Shown here piece by piece: positions 15,936 to 25,134 of a stretch of 41,449 bases of DNA (positions within the stretch are counted from its first letter, which is position 1; each line of letters begins with the position of its first letter). Under the pieces are notes generated by a model. The model was not told the origin of the DNA. It did no database searches and worked only from the letters and a program-made list of their open reading frames with translations. Source of the stretch: Pseudomonas frederiksbergensis (GTDB lineage Bacteria > Pseudomonadota > Gammaproteobacteria > Pseudomonadales > Pseudomonadaceae); the NCBI RefSeq assembly GCF_017114915.1, contig NZ_JAAUOE010000042.1, positions 1-41,449 of the forward strand, written 5' to 3'. The position numbers and the translations under genes were made by a program.

Positions 15936-17009
15936 TTATTCAACGGACAGCGTCCGTGCACCACGGCTGCCAACCACCACCAGCGCACCGTCGGCGGACT
16001 GAGCGGCGCCGGTCACCGGGGTCGGTGCCGGTTGCTGAACCAGGTGCAATTGCGCGCCGGCACCCTGGCTGACCAGCATCTGCCCGCCCTGGGTGAACAA
16101 GCGGTAGTGGCCATGGGCATCGACGAGGCCGGCGGTGATGCTGACGTGCAGGCCACTGTCCAGCGGGGTCCAGTTGCGACCGCCATCGGTGCTGCGCAGC
16201 ACATTGCCGCGCAAGCCGTAGACGAGCGCTTCCCCGGGTTTGCCGAGCACACCGAAAAAACTGCCCTGATAAGGTGTCTGCACCGCGTCGAAGCGCTGTT
16301 GGGTGTCATCCCACTTGAGCAGCAGGCCTTGCTCTGCGGCGATGTACAGCGCATCGCCGGTGGAGGCGATGGCGTTGAGGTGAAAGCCCTGCGGGTTGTC
16401 GGTGCGGTCCTGAAACGGTGTCCAGCTCTGGCCGCCATCCTCGGTGCGCAGGATCAGGTTGAACACCCCAACCACATAGCCGAGGCGGTCGTTGGCGAAC
16501 CAGACATCGAGCAACGGTTTGTCGGCGCCCTGCGCAATCAGGCGCTCACCTTCGGCGACCAGCAATGGCCATTGTTGATTGCCAGGTTCTGCACCGGCCA
16601 ACGCCTGGTAATGCTTGACCAGCAAGGCACCGATCTGGCGGCCGTCCAGTTGCTTGCGCCAGGTCGCACCCGCGTCACTGCTGTGCAACACCACGCCGTC
16701 ACCGCCCACCGCCCAGCCTTGGGTGGCGGAAGGAAAACTCACGGCATTGAGGTCGGCGCTGACCGGCACCGCTGCCTGCTGCCAGTGTTTGCCGGCATCA
16801 TCGGAATACAGAATGTGGCCACGCTGCCCGACGGCAACCAGCCGGTCGCCGGCGCGGGTCATGCCCGATAGCGGGCTGTTGATGGCCAGGGCGCTAACCC
16901 TGGCCGGCAGATCCAGCACGTCGACATAAGCGGACGCCTGGCTCAGGCCTTGCAACATTGCAAGCAGAGCGCCGAGCGCCAGCCGCAGATAATTTTTGTA
17001 CGAACACAT
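15936..17009 (-). CDS. YCF48/BNR-like beta-propeller, exported
   Basis: 357 residues with an N-terminal signal peptide (MCSYKNYLRLALGALLAMLQGLSQASA) and repeated propeller blades of the YCF48 type: GHILYSDDAGKHWQQ, GVVLHSSDAGATWRK, LILRTEDGGQSWTP and GNVLRSTDGGRNWTPLDSG, all carrying the Asp-box-like S-x-D-x-G-x-x-W. The start at 17009 has GAGG 7 bases upstream and gives a clean signal peptide; a longer in-frame start at 17066 is rejected. In chloroplasts and cyanobacteria YCF48 is an assembly factor for photosystem II. In proteobacterial RND clusters its function is unknown, and a periplasmic scaffold for the neighbouring transporter is an inference. Confidence 0.88.
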   Translation of the reverse strand: MCSYKNYLRLALGALLAMLQGLSQASAYVDVLDLPARVSALAINSPLSGMTRAGDRLVAVGQRGHILYSDDAGKHWQQAAVPVSADLNAVSFPSATQGWAVGGDGVVLHSSDAGATWRKQLDGRQIGALLVKHYQALAGAEPGNQQWPLLVAEGERLIAQGADKPLLDVWFANDRLGYVVGVFNLILRTEDGGQSWTPFQDRTDNPQGFHLNAIASTGDALYIAAEQGLLLKWDDTQQRFDAVQTPYQGSFFGVLGKPGEALVYGLRGNVLRSTDGGRNWTPLDSGLHVSITAGLVDAHGHYRLFTQGGQMLVSQGAGAQLHLVQQPAPTPVTGAAQSADGALVVVGSRGARTLSVE

Positions 17010-17084
17010 ACCGCGTCCTCTTCGGATAACCGCGCAGGGCACACGTCCGTGTGCCTGACATTCCAACCTGGGGTCACGGTTTGT

Positions 17085-18443
17085 TCAGCGAATCCCGCTA
17101 CCGGCCAGGGATTCCGACGACCACTGCGCCTTGGAGAGCGGCTCGATGTACTTGATGCCGCCGTAAGGTCCGACCACGCCATTGATGTTGTAGGAACCCC
17201 CCACCAGGTCGTAGATCATGAAGGGCGTGGAATCCGGGGTCTGCTTGTCGTAGCTCTGGCTGAGGAACGCGAAGGAGCCACGGTACAACTGACCACGGGC
17301 GTCGTACTGGTCGGAGGCCAGAGCGGTCCAGCTGTCTTCATCCAGGTAGAATCGACGCTTCTGATAGATGTGCCGGGCGCCGGACTTGAGCGTGCCCTCC
17401 ACCACCCAGACCCGGTGTTTTTCCCAGCGTACGTAGTCCGGTGACAGGTGATTGGCGGTGGTCAGGGATTTTGGGTCCTGGGCGTAGGTCAGCTTGTAGG
17501 TGTTGTACGGCACGATCATTTCCTGCTTGCCCACCAGCTTCCAGTCGTAGCGGTCCAGTGCACCGTTGAACACGAAAACATCGTCGTAAGTGCCCGCGCC
17601 GGCGGTGCCGGGGTTAGGCGTGTCGTACGCCAGGTTCGGTGCCAGCTTGACCCGGCGCTGGCCCGGCAGGTATTGCCAGGCGCGGCGCGGTTGCTGCAGC
17701 GGATTGGCGGCGTCCTTGAGCATCACCGCTTCACCGGCCCGGCGCGCAGGGCCGGTGTAGGACAGCTTCATCTGGTAGTACACGTCGGCGCTGCTGATCG
17801 GCTGCGCCAGGTTCTCGTAGATCGGATAGGAGATGAACGCCTGCCCGGTGGTCGCCAGGCTCGGTACGCCAGCGGAGTCGACGTTCCAGGAGTCGTACTT
17901 GGAATTGATGCTGACGCCCTGAAAACGCAACAGGAAGTTCCACATCACCTCGTGACCCGTCTGCGGAATCGGGAACGGCACGCCGGGCAGGACGTTATCG
18001 ACGGCCAACCCGCCCTCGAGGGACTTGGCGCCGGTGGCATTTTTCACCCCGTTGTCCAGCACTGCCTTGGGCAAGGAGACTGTACGGTGGGTCGGGTAGA
18101 CATTGACGTGGAAACTTGGGAAACGTTTGGCCAACTCCACCGTGGTTGCACTGAGCAAGCCCTTGTACTGATCGACGTTCTTGCCGTCGATCACCAGCAA
18201 CGGTTTTTCGTTGGCGAAGGGATCCGGACGCATGCTGTCACCGGCTTTGAAACTGGCCGGCGGCATGGTCAGGCCTCCGTCATAGGCGGGGATCGATCCG
18301 TCGGCATTCCCGGCTTTTTCAGCCCCGACCAAGGTCAGGCTGGTGCCGAGCCTGGCGGCTTCCTGAGCCGATACAGCGGCCTGTGCCTGGGCGGCAATGA
18401 CCATCGCCAACGAGGCGGCCAACACGGTTTGCACACATTTCAT
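17085..18443 (-). CDS. DUF1329 protein, exported LolA/LolB-like lipid-binding candidate
   Basis: 452 residues with a Sec signal peptide (MKCVQTVLAASLAMVIAAQAQAA). It begins VSAQEAARLGTSLTLVGAEKAGNADGSIPAYDGGL, the characteristic opening of DUF1329 proteins. GGAG lies about 9 bases before the chosen ATG at 18443; an upstream in-frame ATG at 18488 overlaps the DUF1302 stop and is rejected. DUF1329 members are predicted to have an outer-membrane lipoprotein-sorting (LolA/LolB-like) fold and almost always sit beside DUF1302 genes, as here (41 bp apart). I infer a periplasmic carrier passing a hydrophobic molecule between the RND protein and the outer membrane. Confidence 0.9.
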   Translation of the reverse strand: MKCVQTVLAASLAMVIAAQAQAAVSAQEAARLGTSLTLVGAEKAGNADGSIPAYDGGLTMPPASFKAGDSMRPDPFANEKPLLVIDGKNVDQYKGLLSATTVELAKRFPSFHVNVYPTHRTVSLPKAVLDNGVKNATGAKSLEGGLAVDNVLPGVPFPIPQTGHEVMWNFLLRFQGVSINSKYDSWNVDSAGVPSLATTGQAFISYPIYENLAQPISSADVYYQMKLSYTGPARRAGEAVMLKDAANPLQQPRRAWQYLPGQRRVKLAPNLAYDTPNPGTAGAGTYDDVFVFNGALDRYDWKLVGKQEMIVPYNTYKLTYAQDPKSLTTANHLSPDYVRWEKHRVWVVEGTLKSGARHIYQKRRFYLDEDSWTALASDQYDARGQLYRGSFAFLSQSYDKQTPDSTPFMIYDLVGGSYNINGVVGPYGGIKYIEPLSKAQWSSESLAGSGIR

Positions 18444-18484
18444 CTTGTTATTCTCCTGCTTACTTTGAGCAAGCCAGTGGTGAA

Positions 18485-20497
18485 TCAAAAAGTGGTTTTC
18501 ATCGTCAGGTAAACGGCGCCACGGTCCTCAGTCGTGGCACCACCACCGGAGAAGGCCGAGTAGCCGCCGCCGTAACACGCGTAGTTTTCATTGCCGCTAA
18601 AGGCATTGGGTGTGGAGCCGTCTCCGCTGCCGGCATTGGCCGCGCCCGTGCTCAGGCCACTGACGTCGCACTTGTCGGTCTTGCCGAAGGAGTCCACGTA
18701 CTTCAGGTCGATGAAGTATTTGTTGTACACAACCGCACCCACGCCCACGGCATAGTTACCGGTGTCCTTGGCACCGCCACCGGACACCGGCGACACGCCG
18801 TCGAGGCCGACGTTGATGGACATCGGTGCGTTGAGATCGACCCCGGGGAATACCTGGTACCAGGTCGGTGTGAAGTTGACCGCGATGCCCCAGTTGTCCC
18901 GGGTCGGCTGGTCGATGCCGCGATAGGTGTCCTGGCCCTTGTAGAGCGCTTCGTTCTTGCTATCGAGCTTGAGCAGGTTGCTGTAGTACAACTCGGCGAG
19001 CAGGCTGGCCGAATCGAACACCGGTGTTTTCGGGAACGTCATCAGGCCGTTGAGCGTCCAGTGCAGCGTGTCGCCGGTGGCACTCAGGCTGTCGCCCTTT
19101 TGCGGGGTGTCATAGATCACACCGGTGGCCGCCGTGCGGGCCGGTAACAGCCCCAGACCGGCGCCCAAACCCCGTGGCCCCGTCGAGCTGACAACGGCGG
19201 GAATACTGGCCAGCGGCATGTTGTGACGAATGTTCAGGTCCGACCCCACGCTGATACCACCCACATCCTTGGACAGGCTCAGGCCGACGATCTGAATGTT
19301 GTCGGCATAGGCCAGTTGATAGGTGCTGGTACTCAACGAATTGAGGGTGTTGACCACCGCCGGCACCATGCCGGCAGGTGGGGTGCCGTTGGGATTGGCC
19401 GACGTCAGCCCGGTGGCGTTCAGCCAGGCTTGCGGCAGGATTTCCGAGGTATTGCGGTAGTACACGCCGAGGGTGCCATCCAGCCAGGCCGGCGACCACT
19501 TGGCCATCACGCCCCAGTCGCCGCGCTTGTCCGGCGTCAAGTCGTGACCGCGACGCACATTGGTCAGCCCGTTGCAGGGCGCCAGACCACAACCCAGCGG
19601 GCTGCCCGGCACCACGCCATTGGTGTTGCCCAGCAGGAACGACTGCGCACCGAAGCCGACCAGATCGGAACCGCCATAGTAAGTACCGGCTTCAGGCAGG
19701 CGGGCGGCATCCCAATCGAGGAAATACTGAGCGGCCACGGTCAACTCAGGATTGACGGTGAACGACATCGACAACTGGTTACGCGGAACGAACAGTTCCT
19801 TGGCTTCGGTTCCCGGCGAGGCGGCCAGTTTGGCCAGGTCCAGCCCGGACTGGCCGTAGCTGATCGAGTGCACCGGGTTGAGAATCGTCTCACCCCAGAA
19901 CACGTTGTGTTGACCGGCCTTGACGCTCAGCAAGGACTCCTCGCCCACTTCGGTGCTGTAGAACACGAAGGCATCGAGGATTTCACCGGAAGGACCGGTG
20001 TAGTAACGCTGGGCATAGTTGCTCAGGTGGGGGCTGCCATTACCGACATTGTCGCCCGTGACCCCGGCCAGGCGCGGATCGTTGGCGACCAGACCCGACC
20101 TTGCGTCATTGCCGTTGACGAACGGGTTGGAATTGGAACCGGTGTTCTCGTAGGCCTTGTCATACCAACTGGCGGCGCTGACGCGAAAGCCCATGTGGTT
20201 CTGGTAGACCACATCCATCTCGGTCAACAGGTCAATGCGGTTGGTGATGTTGGTTCCGGCCTTGCGGAAGTTGTAGTCGCCGTCGTTGTTGTTCGGTGTC
20301 GCCAACAGGCGCTTGTCGGCGCTTTCGGTGCGCACGCCGTAGTTGTACTTGACGGTGTTATCCAGGCGCGCGGTCCAGTCCGGGTTACCGGTATCGAGTT
20401 CGACCGCCTGGGCGACCGGCACGGTTGCGGCCAGAATGGCCGAGGCCAACAAGGTGCATCGCGAAGGCGCGAACCCGTGACTCTTATTGTTGTGCAT
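18485..20497 (-). CDS. DUF1302 outer-membrane protein
   Basis: 670 residues with a signal peptide (cleavage near VAQA, about residue 31). The mature part is rich in aromatic, Asn and Gly residues with alternating polarity, begins VELDTGNPDWTARLDNTVKYNYGVR and ends with a terminal Phe (VYLTMKTTF), as outer-membrane beta-barrels do. DUF1302 proteins are predicted porin-like barrels paired with DUF1329. GGAG lies upstream of the ATG at 20497. It is first in the leftward cluster and probably provides the outer-membrane gate for the substrate. Its promoter must lie in 20498-20625, or transcription reads through from the hydrolase gene. Confidence 0.9.
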   Translation of the reverse strand: MHNNKSHGFAPSRCTLLASAILAATVPVAQAVELDTGNPDWTARLDNTVKYNYGVRTESADKRLLATPNNNDGDYNFRKAGTNITNRIDLLTEMDVVYQNHMGFRVSAASWYDKAYENTGSNSNPFVNGNDARSGLVANDPRLAGVTGDNVGNGSPHLSNYAQRYYTGPSGEILDAFVFYSTEVGEESLLSVKAGQHNVFWGETILNPVHSISYGQSGLDLAKLAASPGTEAKELFVPRNQLSMSFTVNPELTVAAQYFLDWDAARLPEAGTYYGGSDLVGFGAQSFLLGNTNGVVPGSPLGCGLAPCNGLTNVRRGHDLTPDKRGDWGVMAKWSPAWLDGTLGVYYRNTSEILPQAWLNATGLTSANPNGTPPAGMVPAVVNTLNSLSTSTYQLAYADNIQIVGLSLSKDVGGISVGSDLNIRHNMPLASIPAVVSSTGPRGLGAGLGLLPARTAATGVIYDTPQKGDSLSATGDTLHWTLNGLMTFPKTPVFDSASLLAELYYSNLLKLDSKNEALYKGQDTYRGIDQPTRDNWGIAVNFTPTWYQVFPGVDLNAPMSINVGLDGVSPVSGGGAKDTGNYAVGVGAVVYNKYFIDLKYVDSFGKTDKCDVSGLSTGAANAGSGDGSTPNAFSGNENYACYGGGYSAFSGGGATTEDRGAVYLTMKTTF

Positions 20498-20625
20498 TGC
20501 GTTGTCTCCGCCTTTTTGTATTTGTTTTAAGCGCAGCCGCCCTCGCGCGACCCCTTGTGCCAGGGGTTTGCGTTTTTCAGGAGTGAGGGCAAATGCCGGA
20601 TGGCTGGGGCCAACCGGCGCCTGAA

Positions 20626-21192
20626 CTAGCGATCCAGCTCCAGGATGAGTGCTTCGGCACGAGGCCAGTGGCCAAAACCTGCAGCCGGATTGAGATGACC
20701 CACCTCGCCCATGTTGAGCAGTTCGCTGCCCCAGCCTTCAGCCAGCCGAGTGACGGCGGCCAGGCTGGCGAGGTGGTCGTTGGTACTGGCGGCCACCAGG
20801 CTGCGAAACGGCAGTGGCCCTTTGGGTAGAGGGTTCCAACCCTGGGTACGCAGGGTTTCGGGGGATGGATAGCCTTGCGGCCAGTTGGCATCGAGATCCG
20901 GTGGCGCGGCCAGCAGAGCGCCCTTGATCGGCCGACGGTGCTGCGCCGCCCAGTGCGCGACCATCAACACACCGGCACTGTGAGCCACCAGAATCACCGG
21001 CCCATCGATCTGCTCCAGCTCATGCTGAATCGCTTCGACCCGCTTGGCGCAATCGAGCTTGTCGGTGGCGAGCGGCGGCACGCTGCGCACCTTGCTCAAT
21101 CGAGCTTCAAGCAACGTCTGCCAATGTTCGGCAACGTGCTCGCGCAGGCCCGGTACGATCAGAACGGTTGCGGCAGTTTGCAGTTTGTCCAC
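20626..21192 (-). CDS. RBBP9/YdeN-type small alpha/beta serine hydrolase
   Basis: 188 residues, the normal size for the RBBP9/YdeN family. The N-terminus ATVLIVPGLREHVAEHWQTLLEARL is the family opening (oxyanion region). The nucleophile is Ser72 (VAHSAG), with a catalytic Asp139 (STNDHLAS) and His166 (VGHLN) visible at the expected spacing. Substrates of these cytosolic hydrolases are generally unknown. It is transcribed leftward ahead of the DUF1302 cluster, divergent from the AraC-type regulator at 21549. It could be part of the same regulon, for example releasing an acyl or ester group, but it could also be an independent housekeeping gene. Confidence 0.88.
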   Translation of the reverse strand: MDKLQTAATVLIVPGLREHVAEHWQTLLEARLSKVRSVPPLATDKLDCAKRVEAIQHELEQIDGPVILVAHSAGVLMVAHWAAQHRRPIKGALLAAPPDLDANWPQGYPSPETLRTQGWNPLPKGPLPFRSLVAASTNDHLASLAAVTRLAEGWGSELLNMGEVGHLNPAAGFGHWPRAEALILELDR

Positions 21193-21548
21193 GTCAACAC
21201 CTTCGCTTTCTCGATGACTCGACTGGCTCTATCGGCCAGGGGCTTTTTGTAGGACTGACATTAAAGAGCGCCCACCCGAAGCGCTTTTCATTGGACGTCA
21301 GGCACTTTTCTTTTCATGACAAATTTCCAGGGATCGGCACGCGGCGACCATTGGTCGTAAATCCCCTCAGGTTCTCTGCGGGTCACTGTAATCAACGGGT
21401 GAGCGTCGATTGCGCCACGACAACGGGGGTGATTCTGGACAGATTTGAGCGAGCGCCCTCGACAACCTCACAACTGTTCAATTGCTGATGGGCTGGATAT
21501 AGTCGCCACGCTCATTTAAATCGCAACCGGCCCAGGAAAGACCTTCGC
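21193..21548. other. Divergent intergenic region between hydrolase and AraC-type regulator
   Basis: No convincing gene. It must hold the leftward hydrolase promoter and the rightward regulator promoter; TATAGT at 21499-21504 is a possible -10 for the latter, with AGGAAAG before its ATG. I found no strong palindrome. Confidence 0.4.
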
Positions 21549-22586
21549 ATGCCCAAGCTTGTTCGCGCCGCCGTCTTGACCAACTACCTGGAGGTCACTC
21601 AATACCTGGGGTTCAACCCGCGCGATGTACTGGCCGGCGTCGGCCTGAGCAAAGCCCTGCTGCAAGCGCCCGAACACCGCATTCCCATTGATGCCGCGGT
21701 ACGCCTGCTGGAAGATTCGGCCGCCGCCAGCGGCTGCCAGAATTTCGGCCTGAGCATGGCCGAGTCGCGCCAGCTCTCGGACTTCGGCGTGGTCAGCCTG
21801 CTCCTCAGCCACCAACGTACGCTGCGTGATGCCTTGCAGGTCGTGGTGAATTACCGTCACCTGATGAATGATTCGCTGGCCATCTTCATTGAAGAGGCCG
21901 ACAAGATGGTGATCATTCGCGAGGAGGTGGTCACCGAATCGCCCATGCCCTCCCGCCAAGCCACTGAGCTGGCCATCGGGGTCATGTTCCGCCTGTGCGC
22001 CGCCTTGCTCGGTACACACTGGCACCCCTACAGCGTCAACTTCACGCACCAGCCTCCAGACAACCTGCAACTGCATCGCCGCCTGTTCGGCTGCAATCTG
22101 GAGTTCGGCAGTGAGTTCAATGGCATTGTCTGCTCCGATGCCAGCCTGGACATGACCAATCCCCATGCCGATCCGGCCATGGCGCGCTACGCCCAGAGCT
22201 ACCTCGACTCGCTGCTCAACCACGAAGGCCCGTCGATACTGTTCGAGGTGCGCAAAGCCATCTACCTGCTGCTGCCGATGGGACGCGCCACCATCGAGCA
22301 GATCGCCCAGACCCAGGGCATGAATGTCCGGACCCTGCAGCGCCGCCTCAAAGACGACGGCTGCGCCTTCAACGACCTGATCAACGACGTGCGCCGCGAC
22401 CTGGTGCTGCGCTACCTGGACAATCCGAATTACTCGCTGGGCCGGATCGCTGACATGCTCGGCTATTCCATGGCGAGTTCCTTCACACGCTGGTTCATCA
22501 CCCAGTTCGGCATGCCGCCCGCCGCTTGGCGTAGCGCACAAAAGCACACCGCCTCAAAGCCGCTCTCTGGCTCCAAAGAGTCCTGA
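21549..22586 (+). CDS. AraC-family transcriptional regulator (arabinose-binding-like N-domain)
   Basis: 345 residues. Residues about 15-205 match the AraC N-domain type seen in OruR/ArgR-like and alkane/lipid regulators (YLEVTQYLGFNPRDVLAGVGL, IPIDAAVRLLEDSA). The C-terminal 100 residues hold the two helix-turn-helix motifs (ATIEQIAQTQGMNVRTLQRRLKDDG and YSLGRIADMLGYSMASSFTRWFITQFGMPPAAWR). AGGAAAG precedes the ATG. It is divergent from the hydrolase and the DUF1302 cluster, so it most likely activates them in response to the transported substrate. Many DUF1302/DUF1329 clusters have such a neighbour. The ligand cannot be read from sequence. Confidence 0.9.
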   Translation: MPKLVRAAVLTNYLEVTQYLGFNPRDVLAGVGLSKALLQAPEHRIPIDAAVRLLEDSAAASGCQNFGLSMAESRQLSDFGVVSLLLSHQRTLRDALQVVVNYRHLMNDSLAIFIEEADKMVIIREEVVTESPMPSRQATELAIGVMFRLCAALLGTHWHPYSVNFTHQPPDNLQLHRRLFGCNLEFGSEFNGIVCSDASLDMTNPHADPAMARYAQSYLDSLLNHEGPSILFEVRKAIYLLLPMGRATIEQIAQTQGMNVRTLQRRLKDDGCAFNDLINDVRRDLVLRYLDNPNYSLGRIADMLGYSMASSFTRWFITQFGMPPAAWRSAQKHTASKPLSGSKES

Positions 22587-22587
22587 G

Positions 22588-22634
22588 CCAGCCGAACCTG
22601 CGAATAATCCGTGGCTGGCGCGGGCAAAGCCCGC
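22588..22634. repeat. Two adjacent hairpins downstream of the AraC gene
   Basis: CCAGCC (22588-22593) pairs with GGCTGG (22613-22618), and GCGGGC-AAA-GCCCGC (22620-22634) forms a perfect 6-bp stem. No T-run follows, so it is not a clear intrinsic terminator. The remaining 22635-22833 shows nothing else I can name. Confidence 0.4.
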
Positions 22635-22833
22635 TGCGGATTCCGCCCCATACCCGCATTCATTACCTGAAGGTTTTTCTGACAGCCTCAGGCTTCAACC
22701 ACCCCATCCCGATCCTACAAGCGATTAAGCCGCGACTGGCAGCATCACCTATCCCCCAACGCGCACCGTTATCCCCAGAAACCAATCACTGATTTGGCGC
22801 CCAGGGATGGGCTTTCGCTAAAGGGATGCATCC

Positions 22834-24447
22834 ATGGGAAAGGACTTTGGCGGTTACCACTGCGCCGTCTGCCGCGAGCGCGCTCTGGCAGAACGCGCCC
22901 GACGGCCTGTGCGCAGACCGGAGCAGGCAGAGGAACAACGCAAATACGACGAAATGATGGCCCGGCAACGGACACAGGCAGAGCAACTCAACGAGGCGTG
23001 GGAAGCCAAGGTTGCGCGCGAGCAAGCCGCCATTGTGAAGGTCACTCTGCGTATCGGGGTGTTTTTTGATGGCACCGGTAATAACCCGTTCAACGTGGAG
23101 ATGGGGCGCAAGTGCGGGGCTCATCATCCGGTGTCGGCGCAGGATATGGAGGGGAGTTGCAAGCCATATATGCAAGATTCTGACAGCAGTTATGGAGGTG
23201 AAGTGACGAATGTTGCGCGGTTACATGATTTGTATATGGCATCTATCGACCAGGGAAAAATCATCCAGCAAAAAAAGGCATTCGATAAGGTCTATGTCGA
23301 AGGTATTGGTACGACCGCAGGCGGGCAAGACAGTCTGCTGGGCATGGCTTTTGGTCGGGGTGAGACCGGTATCGAAGCTCGGGTATTTGACGCATTCGGC
23401 CAGATCAAACGCCGGTTACGCAACTTTCATCAGGTCTTCCCGGACATCCAGATCAGCTCCTTGACCTTCGACGTGTTCGGCTTCAGCCGTGGCGCGGCTG
23501 CCGCCCGACATTTCGCCTGTTTGTGCCTGTCCGGAACCAATAGCCCGCTTAGGGAAACGCTGTACTTGCCGAATAGCCTGTTCGCCCGGGGCTTCAGCAA
23601 GGTCTTTGGTGAAGGGGTCAACATCGGGTTTGTCGGCCTGTTCGACACCGTCGCTTCCGTGGGTGGCCTGAGTAACCTGGGTTATGTGCGCAGCCCGGTA
23701 GCCCCCGGGGTCAAGTTGTATTTGATGCCGCGCTTCTTCCCCAATGTTTTGCAACTGGTGGCACGGGACGAATACCGCGCGAACTTCGCCCTCAACAGCG
23801 TCGCTCCGGATCATCTGGAAATCAGCCTGCCGGGTGCTCACTCGGATATCGGCGGTGGTTACCGCGAAGACATCGAAGAGTGCGTGTTACTCAACCCCAT
23901 GCAGGCCTTGGAAGTCAGTGAGTTCACCGACGTAAAAACCACTTCGATCTACCGCGAGGCCCAACAGGAACGGGCGAAATGGCATGCCAAGGGCTGGCCA
24001 ATGGAGATGCTGGAGCTGATCACCCCAAATCCGGTAAAGCTGCTGCCTGAGCCAAGAGAGCAGAACGCGCCAAAACAAAAACGGGTATTTGTCGGCTTAC
24101 AGCTACGACGTAAGATCGGTGCCGGGCTGTCGCGGGTGTACCTGCGGGTTATGTATGAAGCAGCCAAAAAGCATGGGGTTGAATTTGACGATCCTCAGGA
24201 AGATCCCGAATTAGCACTACCCGCGGAACTTGAGTCAATGTGCGAGCGGTTTGTCGCCGGTGATTACCGCGTTACCGCCGCCGAGGAGCAATTGCTGAAG
24301 CTGCACTACATCCACCAGTCAGCGCACTGGACCCCGACTTTCCTTTCGGGGCCTCGCATCAGCCGATTCGAACTGGTCTATGCCCATGTCCCAACGGCAG
24401 ATGCCGTACGGGTGCACCATCCTCATGTACCGGAATGGACGCTGTAA
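22834..24447 (+). CDS. DUF2235 / Tle1-type type VI secretion phospholipase effector
   Basis: 537 residues. Hallmarks: FFDGTGNN (77-84), lipase elbow GFSRGAA with nucleophile Ser218, Asp271 in GLFDTVAS and His336 in LPGAHSDIGGGY. This is the DUF2235 alpha/beta hydrolase fold used by Tle1 antibacterial lipases delivered by type VI secretion. An N-terminal extension carries HCAVC (9-13) and a charged, probably coiled-coil segment (about 28-65) that may be a delivery or chaperone contact. A purine-rich site (AAAGGG) lies 8 bases before the ATG. The following lipoprotein gene begins 2 bp after its stop, the usual effector-immunity layout. No VgrG, Hcp or PAAR gene is adjacent, so it is an orphan effector. 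Base composition falls from about 23160 on, hinting at transfer. Confidence 0.88.
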   Translation: MGKDFGGYHCAVCRERALAERARRPVRRPEQAEEQRKYDEMMARQRTQAEQLNEAWEAKVAREQAAIVKVTLRIGVFFDGTGNNPFNVEMGRKCGAHHPVSAQDMEGSCKPYMQDSDSSYGGEVTNVARLHDLYMASIDQGKIIQQKKAFDKVYVEGIGTTAGGQDSLLGMAFGRGETGIEARVFDAFGQIKRRLRNFHQVFPDIQISSLTFDVFGFSRGAAAARHFACLCLSGTNSPLRETLYLPNSLFARGFSKVFGEGVNIGFVGLFDTVASVGGLSNLGYVRSPVAPGVKLYLMPRFFPNVLQLVARDEYRANFALNSVAPDHLEISLPGAHSDIGGGYREDIEECVLLNPMQALEVSEFTDVKTTSIYREAQQERAKWHAKGWPMEMLELITPNPVKLLPEPREQNAPKQKRVFVGLQLRRKIGAGLSRVYLRVMYEAAKKHGVEFDDPQEDPELALPAELESMCERFVAGDYRVTAAEEQLLKLHYIHQSAHWTPTFLSGPRISRFELVYAHVPTADAVRVHHPHVPEWTL

Positions 24448-24449
24448 CC

Positions 24450-25103
24450 ATGAAAATTCTGATCCTGTTACTGGCGCTTGTATCGATAAGTGCCTGCCAA
24501 CCCGTCGATCCGCTGTCGGCCAAAAACGACTACAGGACATCCTGGTGGTACATCGGCTTCACCGAGCCCGCTCATATGACGGTATGGGTCGAGACCTCCG
24601 CTGTCGAGGATATAAACGGGCGGATTTTTTACAATATCGCTGCAGGGGTAGCGGGTAGCAGCGACCACGAGAATGGCACTGAAAATGCGCGGGGCTGGGT
24701 GGGTATTGGCGGCGCCGGCAAGCCCGTCACAGGCGCCGACCTGCCCAAGCGCCTCTATGTGCGCTGGCAATCGATTGTCGAGCGCAAGACCTACGCGGGC
24801 TGGATCGATATCTCCGAGTCCACCCGCGATATCATGCGCAACTCGACAGCCCAACGTTGCCACGAGACCCCAGAGTTCACCGCCAACCCAAGTGCGGCCC
24901 TGAATCTGGGGCTGGCGCCGGGGGGCATCATTCAGGTCTGGGTCTGGGACGATTGTTTCCGCGCCCACAAAGTCGACCGTGGGCAAGTCGGTATCGAGCC
25001 GTTAGGCCCCTATCAAGGCAAGTACAACGGCTACCACAGAAAGATCAAAGACTCGTCCAAGCGCTACATCGAACGTTTCGGCATTCCCTATGGCAGTTGG
25101 TGA
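24450..25103 (+). CDS. DUF2931-type lipoprotein, probable Tle1 immunity protein
   Basis: 217 residues with a lipoprotein signal peptide: MKILILLLALVSISAC, lipobox ISAC, Cys16 as the lipidated residue. The mature part is Trp/Tyr-rich (TSWWYIGFTEPAHMTVWVET, IQVWVWDDCF) and ends YIERFGIPYGSW, resembling the DUF2931 group that neutralises Tle lipases in the periplasm. The ATG at 24450 is chosen over one 15 bases upstream because it gives the cleaner signal peptide. It lies 2 bp from the effector stop, so the two are surely co-transcribed. The immunity role is inferred from position, lipoprotein nature and family. Confidence 0.8.
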   Translation: MKILILLLALVSISACQPVDPLSAKNDYRTSWWYIGFTEPAHMTVWVETSAVEDINGRIFYNIAAGVAGSSDHENGTENARGWVGIGGAGKPVTGADLPKRLYVRWQSIVERKTYAGWIDISESTRDIMRNSTAQRCHETPEFTANPSAALNLGLAPGGIIQVWVWDDCFRAHKVDRGQVGIEPLGPYQGKYNGYHRKIKDSSKRYIERFGIPYGSW

Positions 25104-25134
25104 CGACGTATTGTTGTTCCTGAACCGGTCAAAC

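Noticed and set aside
20556..20580. CCTGGCACAAGG read on the minus strand as a sigma-54 promoter for the DUF1302 cluster
   Set aside because: The -24 TGGCAC is good but the GG-to-GC spacing is off by one and the -12 TTGC box is missing.
22834..25103. A full type VI secretion cluster
   Set aside because: Only the lipase effector and its lipoprotein are present; no vgrG, hcp, tss or PAAR gene is visible on either side.
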